Shown: positions 53,974 to 64,000 of the stretch, piece by piece | How positions within the stretch are numbered: position 1 is the stretch's first letter | How the letters are laid out: the number at the start of each line of letters is the position of its first letter | Origin: Stemphylium vesicarium | Lineage: Eukaryota > Ascomycota > Dothideomycetes > Pleosporales > Pleosporaceae | NCBI GenBank assembly: GCA_004380135.1 | Contig: QXCR01000038.1 | Coordinates: forward strand, 1-64,000 | DNA: 64,000 nucleotides | Reading direction: 5' to 3' | Translations under genes and position numbers: made by a program | Notes under the pieces: generated by a model | The model's input: the letters and a program-made list of their open reading frames with translations, nothing else | Told to the model about the DNA's origin: nothing | The model's database searches: none

Positions 53974-55041
53974 ATGCCCTCCAAGTTTCCGCAACCAAGC
54001 CCCTCGGCCGGAGACGCAGATGACGAGCGCTCCAACACCTCGGCTGAAACGACCGAAAGCGAGGAGCCCACCATGCCCACTAGAAACATCTACACCAATA
54101 CATGCAAGAAATACATCCCCGTGGAGAAGGCCGGTGGCGGCGTATGCGGACGAGTATATCTCTGTATCCGAACTCCGTCCACCACAACATCCTCGACCCG
54201 CGATGCCTCAGAGCAAAGCACAGGACTAGTAGCCATTAAAATCGCCCACCGCGAAATGTGCCGCGAAAGAATCGCCCAAGAAATCGAGACGCTCCAGCGC
54301 ATCCAAACCCTCCTCGCAGGAGCTCAGTGCGCCGACCTGCGCATCCACTTCCCCACTCTGCTAGACTTGGACTCGAAACCAACCTCATCAGGACCACGCT
54401 GGCTATCCACAACGCCCATCCGCGGCTTCCGCCTCGAGCAAATGATCAATGTGGTCATCCGAACGCTGCTTCCTAGTTCAGGTCACATCGAAGCACCCGA
54501 GGGACGCTTCCTGGCCATCCCAGAAGTGCTTATCTTGCACATTGCGCAGCAACTGATCCGCACAGTCGAGTGGCTGCACGAAACCGCTCATATGGCCCAC
54601 AACGACATTTTCGACGCAAACGTCATGCTGGATATCTCGCGTTGCGCTGAGCGTGGGACGGGATTACCAGATGTTGTCCTCATTGATTTCGATCGCGTGG
54701 CTGCCGATGCGAGCGACAAGGAGAAAGCCGCGGATCGCGCGTGTGTGTATGCGTTTTTGTATTCGTTGGCGAGAAATGGTCGCGCCGTTCCGGGGCGGTT
54801 CATGGAGACGGTTGTTGTAAATAAGAATCCGGCTCCTCCGAGTGAGGCCTTGGGATTTGCCGAGTTCAGGGGACGGCTGGGCGGGGAGATTGAGCGGCGG
54901 ATTGCGAGTATCACGGAAGAGAAGATGGAGGTGCAGGAGCTGATTGGGTGGGTTGTGGAGAATATGGCTGAGTTACCTGGTGAGGAAATTCAGGAGGTGC
55001 TGAGGAAGTACGATGATGTCAAGAAAAAATGGGTGCGGTAA
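53974..55041 (+). CDS. Divergent protein kinase-like protein, 355 aa
   Basis: Single exon. Kinase-fold landmarks: GGGVCGRVYLC (glycine loop), LVAIKIAH (VAIK lysine), AQEIETLQRI (helix C Glu), LHETAHMAHNDIFDANVML (catalytic loop reads HND with the Asp and Asn kept but Lys replaced) and VVLIDFDRV (DFD instead of DFG). The N-terminal 35 residues are acidic and disordered. Such sequences occur as lineage-specific fungal kinase-like families. It may be a weak kinase, a small-molecule kinase or a pseudokinase; I cannot decide from sequence. Confidence 0.75.
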   Translation: MPSKFPQPSPSAGDADDERSNTSAETTESEEPTMPTRNIYTNTCKKYIPVEKAGGGVCGRVYLCIRTPSTTTSSTRDASEQSTGLVAIKIAHREMCRERIAQEIETLQRIQTLLAGAQCADLRIHFPTLLDLDSKPTSSGPRWLSTTPIRGFRLEQMINVVIRTLLPSSGHIEAPEGRFLAIPEVLILHIAQQLIRTVEWLHETAHMAHNDIFDANVMLDISRCAERGTGLPDVVLIDFDRVAADASDKEKAADRACVYAFLYSLARNGRAVPGRFMETVVVNKNPAPPSEALGFAEFRGRLGGEIERRIASITEEKMEVQELIGWVVENMAELPGEEIQEVLRKYDDVKKKWVR

Positions 55042-55126
55042 CGTAGGCGGGTCGGAGAGCTATAGAGCAATGGCTATACGCATCGTGGAATAAACTTGAT
55101 TACTAGAGTACGCGTTCGGAGCAGCT

Positions 55127-56791
55127 TCAGGTCAGAGAATCTAGTCCCTCATCGTGCACTTTCAAACTCTTCTCCTTCTCCAAGAACACTTCTTGCTCAA
55201 TCCTGCTCTTCTCGACGTCGACAAAAAAGTACAGAAACGCGCAACTAACCAAGCTCAGCGCGAATAGGAAGTAGAAAGGACTGCTGTTGTTTCCAGTATC
55301 GTCGATGATCGCGCTGCTGACCAGAGGGCCAATGAACGCACTCGTCTTTCCTACAATGGAAAACAAGCTGAAGAACAGGAATTCCTTGCCTCGGGGTGTG
55401 ACTTCGGAAATCATGGTTTGTGAGTAGCTGTACCACGGGCAGACGAGTAACCCGTAGAAAGCCTGGTATACCCACACTTCCCACTTGTTGTGGAAACCGA
55501 AGCGTTGGGTCCAAATGCCAATCATGCCCCAGCCGTCGAGCAGAACGATGCAGATGGCGACGACCATGAACATGGTTTTGGTCGAGAGTCCGTAGTACTT
55601 TTGAATGCGCCAGAATGCGCCAATGCCGACGGCCTGGGCTGCGATACCGACGATGAGGAGGTAGGTGAGTTGGAGACTGTTGTAGGCAACAATTTCGTTC
55701 TGGAGAGTTCCGATTACAGTGACGGTAGTGTTGAGACTGTCGCCGAGGAGAAAGTAGCCGGCCAGGTAAGCCAAACTTTGGCGTAGCTGCCAGATCTGAC
55801 GGACTGCGTATACAAGCTGCTTTAGACCTGCGACGACGATGTTCGTGCGACCGGGATCTTGACCGGGCCGTCTCTTTTCGAGAATGAACCAGGGAATGGC
55901 GCACAGAATCCACACACCAGTCGCGAACGCAATGAGTACGGAAAGACCCCAGTTGTTGTTTTCGTCGCTGTCGTTGACATGGAGAGCGAACATGATTCCC
56001 ACGATGACGGCCAAAATGAGAATCTCAAAGACCGATTGGGTGTAAAATGCGGTGTTGGACAGCTCGTTTCGCTTCATCATATCGGCAAAATCATACTCTG
56101 CGCGCGTAATCCGCCCTTCCGCGAACTCCTCTGCTTTGACGCGTAGATCCTTTGTGTTTCGTGCCAGGCCAGGGAATGCAGCGGTCCAGAATGTGATGGT
56201 AGTTTGGTACGCGATGAGTCCGACAATGTAGAGACCCACTCCAACATGCCAGTCATCTTGTGTGTGAACGCCCAACCAGCCGAATCCGATACCAAACGCG
56301 ATAAGTGAGAGCACTATGAGAATATTGGGTCGCCATGTGCCGAAATCTGCAAAGGAACCCAGTATCAAGAAGATGACGACCTGAATTGCGAAGCTGATGC
56401 CGTTGCAAAGGAGCACGATGGAGTTGATGGTGCGGTCTCGACCCATGAAACGTAGAACCTCGGAATCTCCAGCAGCCAGATACATGAGGTTTTGGAAGGC
56501 GGTAGGACCAAAGTTGAACAGAGTAAGGCCGTTGTCTCCGACATAGTAACTGTTGGCGGGGTATTAGAATTGATTCAACTCGCCGACACGTATTCCCATC
56601 GCCGGTCGGTACGAGAGAGCTTTTGCCTACCAGTAGTATGCCCAAATCTCCCATCGTGATGTCTCGTAGCGCTCCTCGAACTGATCGGGCGCGACTGGTG
56701 TATCGGTTTCGACAGGGACGTCGACGGCGCCTTTGATTGGGTCTTCAGCCGGCGCGCTGAGAGGCGCAAGGCCGGGTTCGTTCGAAGCCAT
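55127..56791 (-). CDS. ATG22: Vacuolar amino-acid effluxer Atg22 (MFS), 527 aa
   Basis: Exons 56791-56631 and 56549-55127, intron GTAGGC..CCAACAG, 1584 nt in frame. The join gives WEIWAYYCYYVGDNGLTLFNFGPTAFQNL, close to the Atg22 start. About twelve TM segments: INSIVLLCNGISFAIQVVIFL, NILIVLSLIAFGIGFGWLGV, GLYIVGLIAYQTTITFWTAAFPGLARNT and others. FPGLARNTKDLR and TMISEVTPRGKEFLFFSLFSIVGKTSAFIGPLV are family signatures. Known role: export of Leu, Ile and Tyr from the vacuole after autophagic breakdown. The extra cysteine at the splice junction is unusual but in frame. Confidence 0.9.
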
Positions 56792-57585
56792 GGTGGTTAC
56801 AAGTCGAGGAGGACGACTTGAGAAACAACGAAAGATTCCACAATCAACATTGCGCGACTTAAATCTTTTCCATGCACGCCAGCAGTCGCTAAGCACTACC
56901 CTAGCGATTCGCCATGTCCGGAGACAACATGGTGGGCTCGTAGGAGTGCATGGGTGGAGACGATGTACCGTGAGCCCAGGCCTCCGAATACGCGGCAAGT
57001 CGGAAGGAACAAGCCTGTCATGTCGGCTTCGCGCGAACCAACGGGTGGATGATTGGGAAGAAGCGCAGGCAAGATATGCAAGCTATAGCCAAGGGAGCTT
57101 GGTTGCTGGTACATGTGGGGTGGAGCTTGAAAACCCTGAATTCTAGATAGGCTATGCTCGGAACGGGATAGCGCATTCGCCACCGCCGGAGATGCCCATC
57201 TTGGGGATCCCTATGCTGCGCGTAATTCTCGACTCAACCGCTGTTGTCGGCCTAGGTGATCGAGTTTTACCAATATCCGTCAAGGTATGAGCTGCTCACA
57301 TGGAGGATGACTGGGGGTATGGCGGAGTAGTTCATGACTGCCCTCCACGCTCGGAGTCCCGAAGTCCCAACCCCGCGATCTTAGCCCCATCGGTGGCATC
57401 TCGTTACCACTTCAAATGCCGACGCAAGTACAAATATGTTTTTTACGTCCGGAATCGAAGCTATGTTGACGGAAAAGGTGACGGCTAAACTCACAACCGA
57501 CAAATGTGACGGAAAAGTTTCCGACTTGATGTTTTCACGATTAAATACTTTGTCCCACGCTTTCCGTTCAAAGAGTATACACAGA
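56792..57585. promoter_or_regulatory. Divergent intergenic region (ATG22 / ATP-grasp) with TGACGG repeats
   Basis: 794 bp. TGACGGAAAAG occurs at 57467-57477 and again at 57507-57517, with TGACGG at 57479, all within 120 bp of the ATP-grasp ATG. These may be bZIP/CRE-like half sites. The rest shows nothing recognisable. Confidence 0.45.
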
Positions 57586-58783
57586 ATGTCTACAACACCA
57601 CGCATAGCGGTGCTTTACCAGGCCCTTGAATCTCCTTTGATCAATGGCGTGAAAAAAGCCAAGAAGCCCGGAGGTATCACATTTCGCCTATGTCATATGC
57701 TTCCTTCTCAACTGACAGCAAAAAGGCTACAGGGACTCCGGGGCAGATATCGCTTATGTACTAAAACACCACTGCAAAATGGACGTCATCACTCCCTCAG
57801 ACTCACCTGACCCACACAAAGATGAAGAGTGGGTTTTTGGCGATAACGAGCACGGTATTCTGGCTGCTGTAGAGAAGGGTGCGACGCATCTATGGGCGAA
57901 CACTGTTCTCTTCGCCCATCATCCGCTTCAAACAAGTAGCAAGTTGGATGACAAAGTAAAGAACGTTAAGGTCATTGGACAGCCACCAAAGCTGGTAGAG
58001 ATCTTCGACGACAAGTACTTTGTCAACGACATGTTACGGGCAAAGGGGACTTTCACACTTCCAGACTTTCGGCTCATCCAGGATGACTCTCAAATCGATG
58101 ATGTCCTTTCGGATTGGACTAGTTATCCAGTCGTAGGGAAGCCAGTCAGAGGCCGCGGTAGCCACGGAGTCAAAGTGTGCCACACGCAGGACGAGTTGAG
58201 AAACCACTGTCAAGACCTGGTGTCCCAACAATCCTCAGTCATTGTTGAACAATACCTTCAAGGCGAAGAAGCGACCATCACAGTAATGCCTTCACCAAAT
58301 GATGGAGAGAAGAATACTCCTTGGGCAATGCCAGTTGTCAAGCGATTCGATCACATGGATGGTATCGCACCCTACAACGGCATCGTGGCAGTCACACAAA
58401 ACTCTAGAGTTGTGTCCAAAGAAAAGCATGAACAAGACAAAAACTATCAAGAATCTCAGCGGCAGTGTGTCGAGGTGGCTAAGCTGCTGAACTGCACCGC
58501 GCCGATGCGTATCGACGTGCGGCGATTTACCGATGACAAGGACAGCGCTTTTGCCCTTTTCGATGTAAACGTTAAGCCTGTAAGTGAAACACAGAAGCTA
58601 TTATTTGTATGTACTGACTTCAAAAAGAACATGACAGGGCCCGGTCGGCCGGGGCGCGACGATCAAGCTTGTCTCACTGCCATCGCAGCGGCTGGCATCG
58701 GATGGGATTACGCCACACTTCTCGAAAACATTGTCAAGACAGGGCGCACGTTGGAGGAGCTGAGAAACGTAGATACACCATAA
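57586..58783 (+). CDS. ATP-grasp protein, D-alanine--D-alanine ligase-like, 365 aa
   Basis: Exons 57586-57673, 57726-58579 and 58628-58783, 1098 nt in frame. Introns are GTATCA..AAAAAG and GTAAGT..CTGAC..AAAAG; the second (58580-58627, 48 nt) is divisible by three and reads through as coding. Splicing gives RIAVLYQALESPLINGVKKAKKPGGYRDSGADIAYVLKHH and FDVNVKPNMTGPGRPGRDDQ. ATP-grasp landmarks: DKYFVNDMLRAKGTFTLPDF, YPVVGKPVRGRGSHGVKVC, VIVEQYLQGEEATITVMP, MRIDVRRF and the Mg-binding Asn in DVNVKPN. Fungi make no peptidoglycan, so the ligase substrate is another amino acid or dipeptide; unknown. Confidence 0.85.
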
Positions 58784-59022
58784 ACAGTGAGAAGGCTAAA
58801 GCGCCTCCAGGCGAATCTCACACTTTTTCCAGTTCGTTCATTCACTTCCTATGACGTGAGCAGCCGCCGGACAAAACAAGGGTCCAAGCGTTTGTATTTT
58901 GGTCGCGAGAGCCCAGAAGAGAATACTCACCTATTGTTATTCCGACCACCTGCTAAATGCATATCCCTCATTGCGCGACCGAGATACACCCAAAACTACG
59001 GATCTCCTCCACGCCTGCGATC

Positions 59023-60023
59023 ATGGTTCCGTCTTCCGTGTCTTCCAAACCTTTTGAAACTGTGGAAGGGCTGAAAGGCGAGGTCGACCACTTCAAAGCC
59101 CTGCTTGAGGCGGAGAAAAAGTCCAATGCGACATTAGAGAAGGAGATCAGCCTACTGAAAGCTCAGTTCAAGAAGCAGGAGGAGTCTACGGCATATATCA
59201 AGAGCAAGTCCGTAACACCCGTCTACTGTCCTATACTGCATCCTGACCTGTGCTGTGCAGAAATGCCGAATCCTCAAGCGCAATAATGGGCATTAGAAAC
59301 GAATATGAATGCGCGTTCGCCGAGGAACAAGTCCGTCATGACAAGCAGATGGTTGTCGTGGTCAAAGAAAACGCTGGTTTATCCGAGATGAAGCGCAAGG
59401 ACAACGCGACAATCTTCGAGATGCGGCGATACTTGGACAAATACACGACTTACAACAGCCACGAGACTCGCACAGTGAAGAACTTGCCGTCACAAATCGG
59501 TGACCTTGAACGCGAGAACAAGGGGCTGAAGGGCGACAAAAGTGGATATCAGTTGAGGAAGCGTCCTGCCACTTCCCCATAAGTTTTTCAAGCCGCATCC
59601 CCCACTGCGCTCTATATCACAGCTGACTATCTTCACCAAAGTGACCCAGAAGACGTTCCTTTTCACAAGAAGCCCCGCGCCCCGACAATCAGCCCCTGTA
59701 CGCAATGCTACGTCCACGGCTGGACCTGCGACACCGGCTCGCCCTGCGAAAACTGCGCGCTTCGGAAAAAGGAAAACGGCTGCAAGCGCATCATGTGGAA
59801 ACACTATAAGAAGCATACCTGCACGAACGTGAATTGCCGTTTCGTTGACGAAGACGACGAGGACTATCACAGTGCCAAGCTAGTGCCGTTCACTAGTCTT
59901 ACGGTTAAGAAGGTTGGCCCGTCGCCAAAGGAGATCAAGGCGAAGGAGAAAAAGGAGTCTGGGGGAGTCATGAAGACTGCGTATGACGTTATGTTTGATA
60001 GACTTGGCGGGCAAAAGGGCTGA
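59023..60023 (+). CDS. Coiled-coil protein with C-terminal six-cysteine cluster, 288 aa
   Basis: Exons 59023-59207, 59261-59541 and 59623-60023, introns GTCCGT..GTGCAG and GTGGAT..TCACAG, 867 nt in frame. N-terminal coiled coil (VDHFKALLEAEKKSNATLEKE, LLKAQFKKQ), then a charged helical middle. The cluster is C-x2-C-x6-C-x5-C-x2-C-x8-C (CTQCYVHGWTC..PCENC). After it comes a second pair, TCTNVNC, and a lysine-rich tail. The spacing matches a Zn2Cys6 binuclear cluster, but it lies behind a coiled coil rather than at the N-terminus. No fungal_trans domain. Neighbouring genes at 61408 and 62459 carry the same module. Function unknown; the second intron donor is weak. Confidence 0.7.
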
Positions 60024-61407
60024 GGGTGTGGCGAGGGCGTTGGCAAAGATGGTGACGCTGACAAGGATGGTTGAGACATGAGGCTTGTTTGAACAATTAT
60101 AACAAACGTGAAGGTGTTAAAGCACGAATGAATTGATGCGTAAGTTGCAGATGATGAAAAAGGCTCCAGATGTGTGGCGAGTGTTGACAGCAACGCGAAA
60201 GCCAGTACAGAAGAACAAGCGAATGCTATCTCTTCCTCAAGTCTCTTCGCAAGGGATAGAGAGCTCAATGAAAAAATAATAAAGACGTGCGATCTCGACA
60301 CCAACCGGGCCGACACCCTTGTCATTGGTATCGAGTGAGAACGTCGAAGTCAATGATTGCTCTGACGAGACAATCGCGGGCTTCCAGCACACCAGGCCGC
60401 CGCCCACCGGCGAACGGCGATCTGAGATGTGGAGGGGAAGGCATATCGATCTAATCCAAGAGGGAAACTCTCCATTCACAAAAATCTGCGCACTCTCCCC
60501 ATGTGCTGAATGCACCTTTGCAAGCCGAGAATAGCAAGAGTCTCGGGCGGCTTGCCAAGGTCGTTTCAAGCACACAATTGGGATAGAGCCTCATCATGCC
60601 AGAGATCGGGCACATGACTGAATAACGCAGGGACTTGGCCTACCAGTCCCAAAGAGATATCCACGACAACCACAAGTGAAGCTGACGGAGGGATTCTGGG
60701 CCTTTTCGGTGAAAATGGTGACTGAGGCTTCGAGTTGGAGTGACAAGTCAGCGGGGTGTTGCACCATGACCAGACCTTTCAATGAGTCGGATAACCGTGA
60801 TCGTAGCATGCTACCCACACGTCTGATACTCGAAATTGGGTAGATTGTTCAACAACCTTGATGAAGAAAGAAAGAAGAAGAAGAAGTGGGACAAGGCGGG
60901 GGAAGTGAGTTACATATATGGAGGAGGTTGGGCTGAGCGCTGAGCGAGCTGCCAAGTTTGCGGATGACGTAGTGCGAACGCGCATGTGGCTGGGTCGTGA
61001 AGGTAAGGTCACGTGATTAGAGGCGCTCTGTCTTCCCAAGACTACACCTGGGCATAAATGCGCGGCGGAAAGGACGCAGACATCTTGGCCCAAGGCTACT
61101 GTGGGATTAACAAAGGGCTACAATGTATTTCAGAACAGAATATAAGGGCGCTTGATAAGATCCCCCTCGGACGTCACTGGTAGGTGAGATGCGACAGATC
61201 GTTTGCAGACTGTTCGATGAGCCAATCACAGGCTGAGAATAAGCTACGTCACTCACGTGAAAGCCGTGAAGCAGTTTTCTCGTCAAGTGACTAAGCTCAC
61301 ATTTCCATCGCACTGACTCTCCCGCACTAACTTACTTTCATCTGCGTCGAGCGCAACAAATTCATCAACCCAACCTTCTACCACGATCAAACTTGCACAA
61401 AGCAGCC
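60024..61407. other. Intergenic, 1.4 kb
   Basis: No gene recognised; frames on both strands are short and lack motifs. An A/G-rich stretch (GAAAGAAAGAAGAAGAAGAAG, about 60866-60886) is present. A TATA-like TTACATATATGG is at about 60909. Confidence 0.45.
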
Positions 61408-62068
61408 ATGGCAATGATGGACTCCCGCCGCAGGAGGGCCCAGGTCAAGAACAGGGAGCTGAGCGACATCACAAGTGAGAACGCGGTAGTCTACGACAAG
61501 GCCATTAAGGAGTAAGCTTTTCATTCGATACAAACCGAACGAACGTAGTGCTAAAGCTTTCCGGCGTCCGTGGCTTCCTGAGGGACAAGAATTTGGCGTC
61601 GCAATCGAGACGGGCGAGCGCATGGCGCAATGTTACCGATGTAACTTCAAGCGACTGAAATGTGACAACGGCGTGGAATGCGAAAACTGTTTAGCCAGTG
61701 GCATGCCGTGTCATCGAGACTATATTCAAGACGAGCTCGCCGAAGTTGCAAACGACAAGGCAAACGACGAAGGGGAAGATGAGGCCAACGATGGGGCGGA
61801 GGGCGAGACAGCATCTGAACTCACAGAGCTGCCCCGAGTCAAGCAGGCAAAGAGGAAGAGGGATGAGACTCAAGACGAGGTCACCGAATATGCCAAGAAC
61901 GAGGTGGAAGATGAGGATGTGCCAGACCTTTCAGAGCTTTCCGCGCTTCCGGACACTACCACACTTCCAGAGCCCAAGGCCAAGAGGAGAAGGACTAGGA
62001 GGAATAGGCGTGCCCGTCAGCAGAGACGGAGCCCGAGCGAGGAGAGGGTTGCGATTCCAGCAGAGTGA
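61408..62068 (+). CDS. Small Zn2Cys6-type cluster protein, about 207 aa
   Basis: Exons 61408-61511 and 61549-62068, intron GTAAGC..ACGTAG, giving ..YDKAIKDAKAFRRPWLPEGQEFGVAIETGERMAQCYRCNF. The cluster is C-x2-C-x6-C-x5-C-x2-C-x6-C with basic residues between the second and third Cys (NFKRLK), exactly the Zn2Cys6 spacing. An acidic stretch (DEGEDEANDGAEGE) and a strongly basic Arg-rich tail (KAKRRRTRRNRRARQQRR) follow. No regulatory domain. The stop is TGA 62066-62068. Alternatively, GTGAGT at 62065 could splice to an acceptor near 62121 and add about 70 residues. Family: unnamed, shared with flanking genes. Confidence 0.68.
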
Positions 62069-62458
62069 GTGGAAGAGCCGAATGGGTAGTGGTTGGTGTC
62101 CTCGGCGACAACTTCCTTTCAGAAATTGTTGACAGGTGGGATAGGAGCCTGACTGTGGTCGTTTCGGATGTAAACCAAAAAAATCCACGTCCACAAACTC
62201 GAAGAAATACCTATATCATACAAAGACTTTGCCCGATTCGCCACCCTAGACTTTACCTACATGACATCAGAAACAAACCGAAAATGCAAAACGCCGTCGG
62301 GGAAAGCGAGCAGTTTGAACTGTACTTCGCAGTGAACTAATCTGCAATGCATGCAACTGACGAAATTTTAACCTATGAATCTCAAAAAGAAAACACAATA
62401 TCGAAAATGCTGGGCGCATACCACTCATGTCTTGCCCAACTCGTTCCGCCCCAGCTTT
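62069..62458. other. Intergenic between convergent genes, 390 bp
   Basis: Separates the 61408 gene (+) from the 62459 gene (-). An open + frame to 62340 could be an alternative last exon of the left gene (see that entry); its Arg/Asn-rich content is not decisive. Confidence 0.4.
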
Positions 62459-64000
62459 CTAGCTTCGCTGCCTCAGAATGGGCGCTATGGCCGCTTCAGT
62501 CTTCTTCCCAACGCGCTGAGGTCGCTTGCCTGCTTTAAGCTGCTCGACCAGGAAACCATCGTCTTGATACCGCTCGTGGCCTTCGTGCACGCATGGACAC
62601 TTTGAGCCTTTGTCACAAGTACCGGCGGCAAAGTTGAAACACCGCTGGCGCTTACAAGGCTGCCCTTCTACTTTGCAGTTGGAACAAGGTTCGCCTCCAT
62701 CGCATTGGTTTTCCCACCAGTGTTGGTAGCAATTCACACAAGCAAGCATCTTCGGCTCAGCAGGCGCCGGTGTACGACGAGTTGAAGTTGCCTGTGGTGC
62801 GGGAGTTGAGCGCGATGATGCTCCGGTTTCGTGATTCAAACTGGGTTGTTGGTGGACTCGGGTCTCGTTGACATGGCTCTGGTTCCCGATCATCTGAAGC
62901 ATCGCATTGCCGTTTTGGGGTGAGCCATGAAAGTTTGCAGCTCGCGGGTCCTCGGAAAATATCCAGTTGCTGTCGGCGTAACCTTGACTATTCACTGGCG
63001 CTGACATGTCCCGATTGCCCATAAAATCGTTGACACTAGAAATAGACATCATCCTGGTTGGAACAATAGTTGTTGTAGAACGCCCACCGTTATTGTATTG
63101 CATACGAGTGGGCGTGGGTGTGTTTGAAGGTACCTGCACCATGGCATTGTGAGATTGCTGCGCGATACCCATATTTAATCCCGGTTGCAGCGGGTGGGCG
63201 TTCTGTAGAAGATTCTGAATCTGCGCTTGGTTGGTAGGATGATTGCCTGTGTTCCCTGAATTCATGGCCTGTATTAAACTCTGCTGCTGTTGAGGCAATA
63301 GGAGATTGAAAGCTTGCTGCATGCGTCCGGACTGGCTGTTTTGCAGGGATGCTCCAGTTTGTGGATTGGGAGAAACACAGAAGCTTGTACTCCGCTGCTG
63401 GCCCTGCTGATTCTGGATCTGTTTTAAAGGTGTGGTTGGGCCTGTTGAACGATTCGACCGTGGAGAGGAATAGTGCTCGTAGCCGCGCTTCGGTGTAGTC
63501 GTGGTAGAATGTCGTGAAAACGATTGCGCATTGCTCATGAAATAATTTCCTTCGGAAGCTTTTAGCGACCTTGGAGTCATAGCGGCGTGATTCGAGGTGA
63601 GAGGGTACGCACTGGATTCAGCAGAACTATCACGTAAGTTAGCCTTGTTTTGGTGAGCAGTCTAGCAATTCGACACCAACGGCATGCTATCCTCTGTCTT
63701 TACGGGATTCAATATGTGGACGCTCGCCCTGACGCCCATTGTGATGGCTGACGCATACGACCAGTGTAAGGATAAAGGACTTACCTGGTCGATCCGACCC
63801 TTCTCCGCTTGTTAGGATTGAATCCCTGTTCTGGCGAGACTTGCTGATGCTGCTGTACCGCGAACATCTGCAGGCTACTCTGCATAGTCCGTGCTGCCAT
63901 CTGGGACTGATGCTCGCGTATTTCGGCTTGCTTCTTTGCATCTTTCAATTGATTCTCCAAAAAAGCCACCTGGTCTTTCATAATTTGTTCCTTTTGGCCC
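62459..64000 (-). CDS. Gln/Asn-rich protein with coiled coil and C-terminal cysteine cluster (5' end outside window)
   Basis: Two exons visible: 64000 (open at the edge) to about 63784, then about 63629 to 62459. The donor GTAAGTCC and acceptor GTGATAG join ..RVGSTS+SAESSAYPLTSNHAAMTPRSL. N-terminal part is a coiled coil (QVAFLENQLKDAKKQAEIREHQ) with an NKRRRVG basic motif. The long middle is Gln/Asn/Ser/Thr-rich (LLLPQQQQSLIQAMNSG). The C-terminus has C-x2-C-x8-C-x5-C-x2-C-x6-C (CVNCYQHWWENQC..PCSNC) and then a CCCH-like run CFNFAAGTCDKGSKCPCVH. Order and composition match the 59023 protein. Possibly nucleic-acid binding; unproven. Confidence 0.72.

Noticed and set aside
60237..60575. 112-codon minus-strand frame and its plus-strand counterpart (60319-60534)
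   Set aside because: Neither has protein-like features, and each contradicts the other; treated as intergenic.
1..64000. CRISPR arrays, bacterial operons, Shine-Dalgarno sites
   Set aside because: The window is intron-rich fungal nuclear DNA; no regularly spaced repeats were found.

Overview
The window is nuclear DNA of a filamentous ascomycete, most likely a Dothideomycete of the Pleosporales type. The evidence is small spliceosomal introns (about 45-120 nt, GT..AG, CTAAC/CTGAC branch sites), fungal-only families (UstYa-like, Pyr4-like cyclase, SAT4/rhodopsin-like, Zn2Cys6 regulators, fungal heme oxygenase) and compact genes on both strands. Species cannot be named from the sequence. I rebuilt exon structures by hand; where summed exon lengths are a multiple of three and the join restores a family motif, the model is rated high.

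Layout. 0-15 kb: a gene end, UBC6-type E2, an orphan 600-aa protein, a VOC/glyoxalase protein divergent from a Zn2Cys6 regulator, an orphan F-box-like protein, a C2H2 zinc-finger gene broken by two in-frame TAA codons, a heme oxygenase, and the C-terminal exon of a CAP protein. 15-26 kb: the rest of the secreted CAP/PR-1 protein, the Mediator kinase SSN3/CDK8, a sugar-porter MFS transporter, GTP cyclohydrolase II (RIB1) and an eight-exon membrane protein. 26-36.8 kb: a damaged or oddly spliced membrane-protein locus, a coding remnant, a FrnE/DsbA-like oxidoreductase, RVS167-like BAR-SH3 protein divergent from cysteine desulfurase NFS1, the ESCRT-I subunit VPS23, and a SAT4/rhodopsin-like receptor. 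37-43 kb: a UstYa-like oxidase gene, a secreted cysteine-rich protein and a gene-poor AT-rich island carrying a fresh 118-bp foldback MITE. 43-57 kb: a four-TM protein, ELP2 divergent from URM1, a Pyr4-like terpene cyclase homologue, TDP1 with two ubiquitin-interacting motifs, an F-box protein, a divergent kinase and ATG22. 57.5-64 kb: an ATP-grasp (Ddl-like) protein followed by three neighbouring genes that share a compact six-cysteine cluster.

Genes that work together. ELP2 and URM1 share a 191-bp divergent promoter and serve the same tRNA wobble-uridine modification (mcm5s2U34). NFS1, which supplies the sulfur, is 15 kb away. Other genes are unlinked housekeeping functions (ERAD, ESCRT, vacuole export, endocytosis). 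I saw no bacterial features, rRNA, convincing tRNA or CRISPR, and no complete secondary-metabolite cluster.
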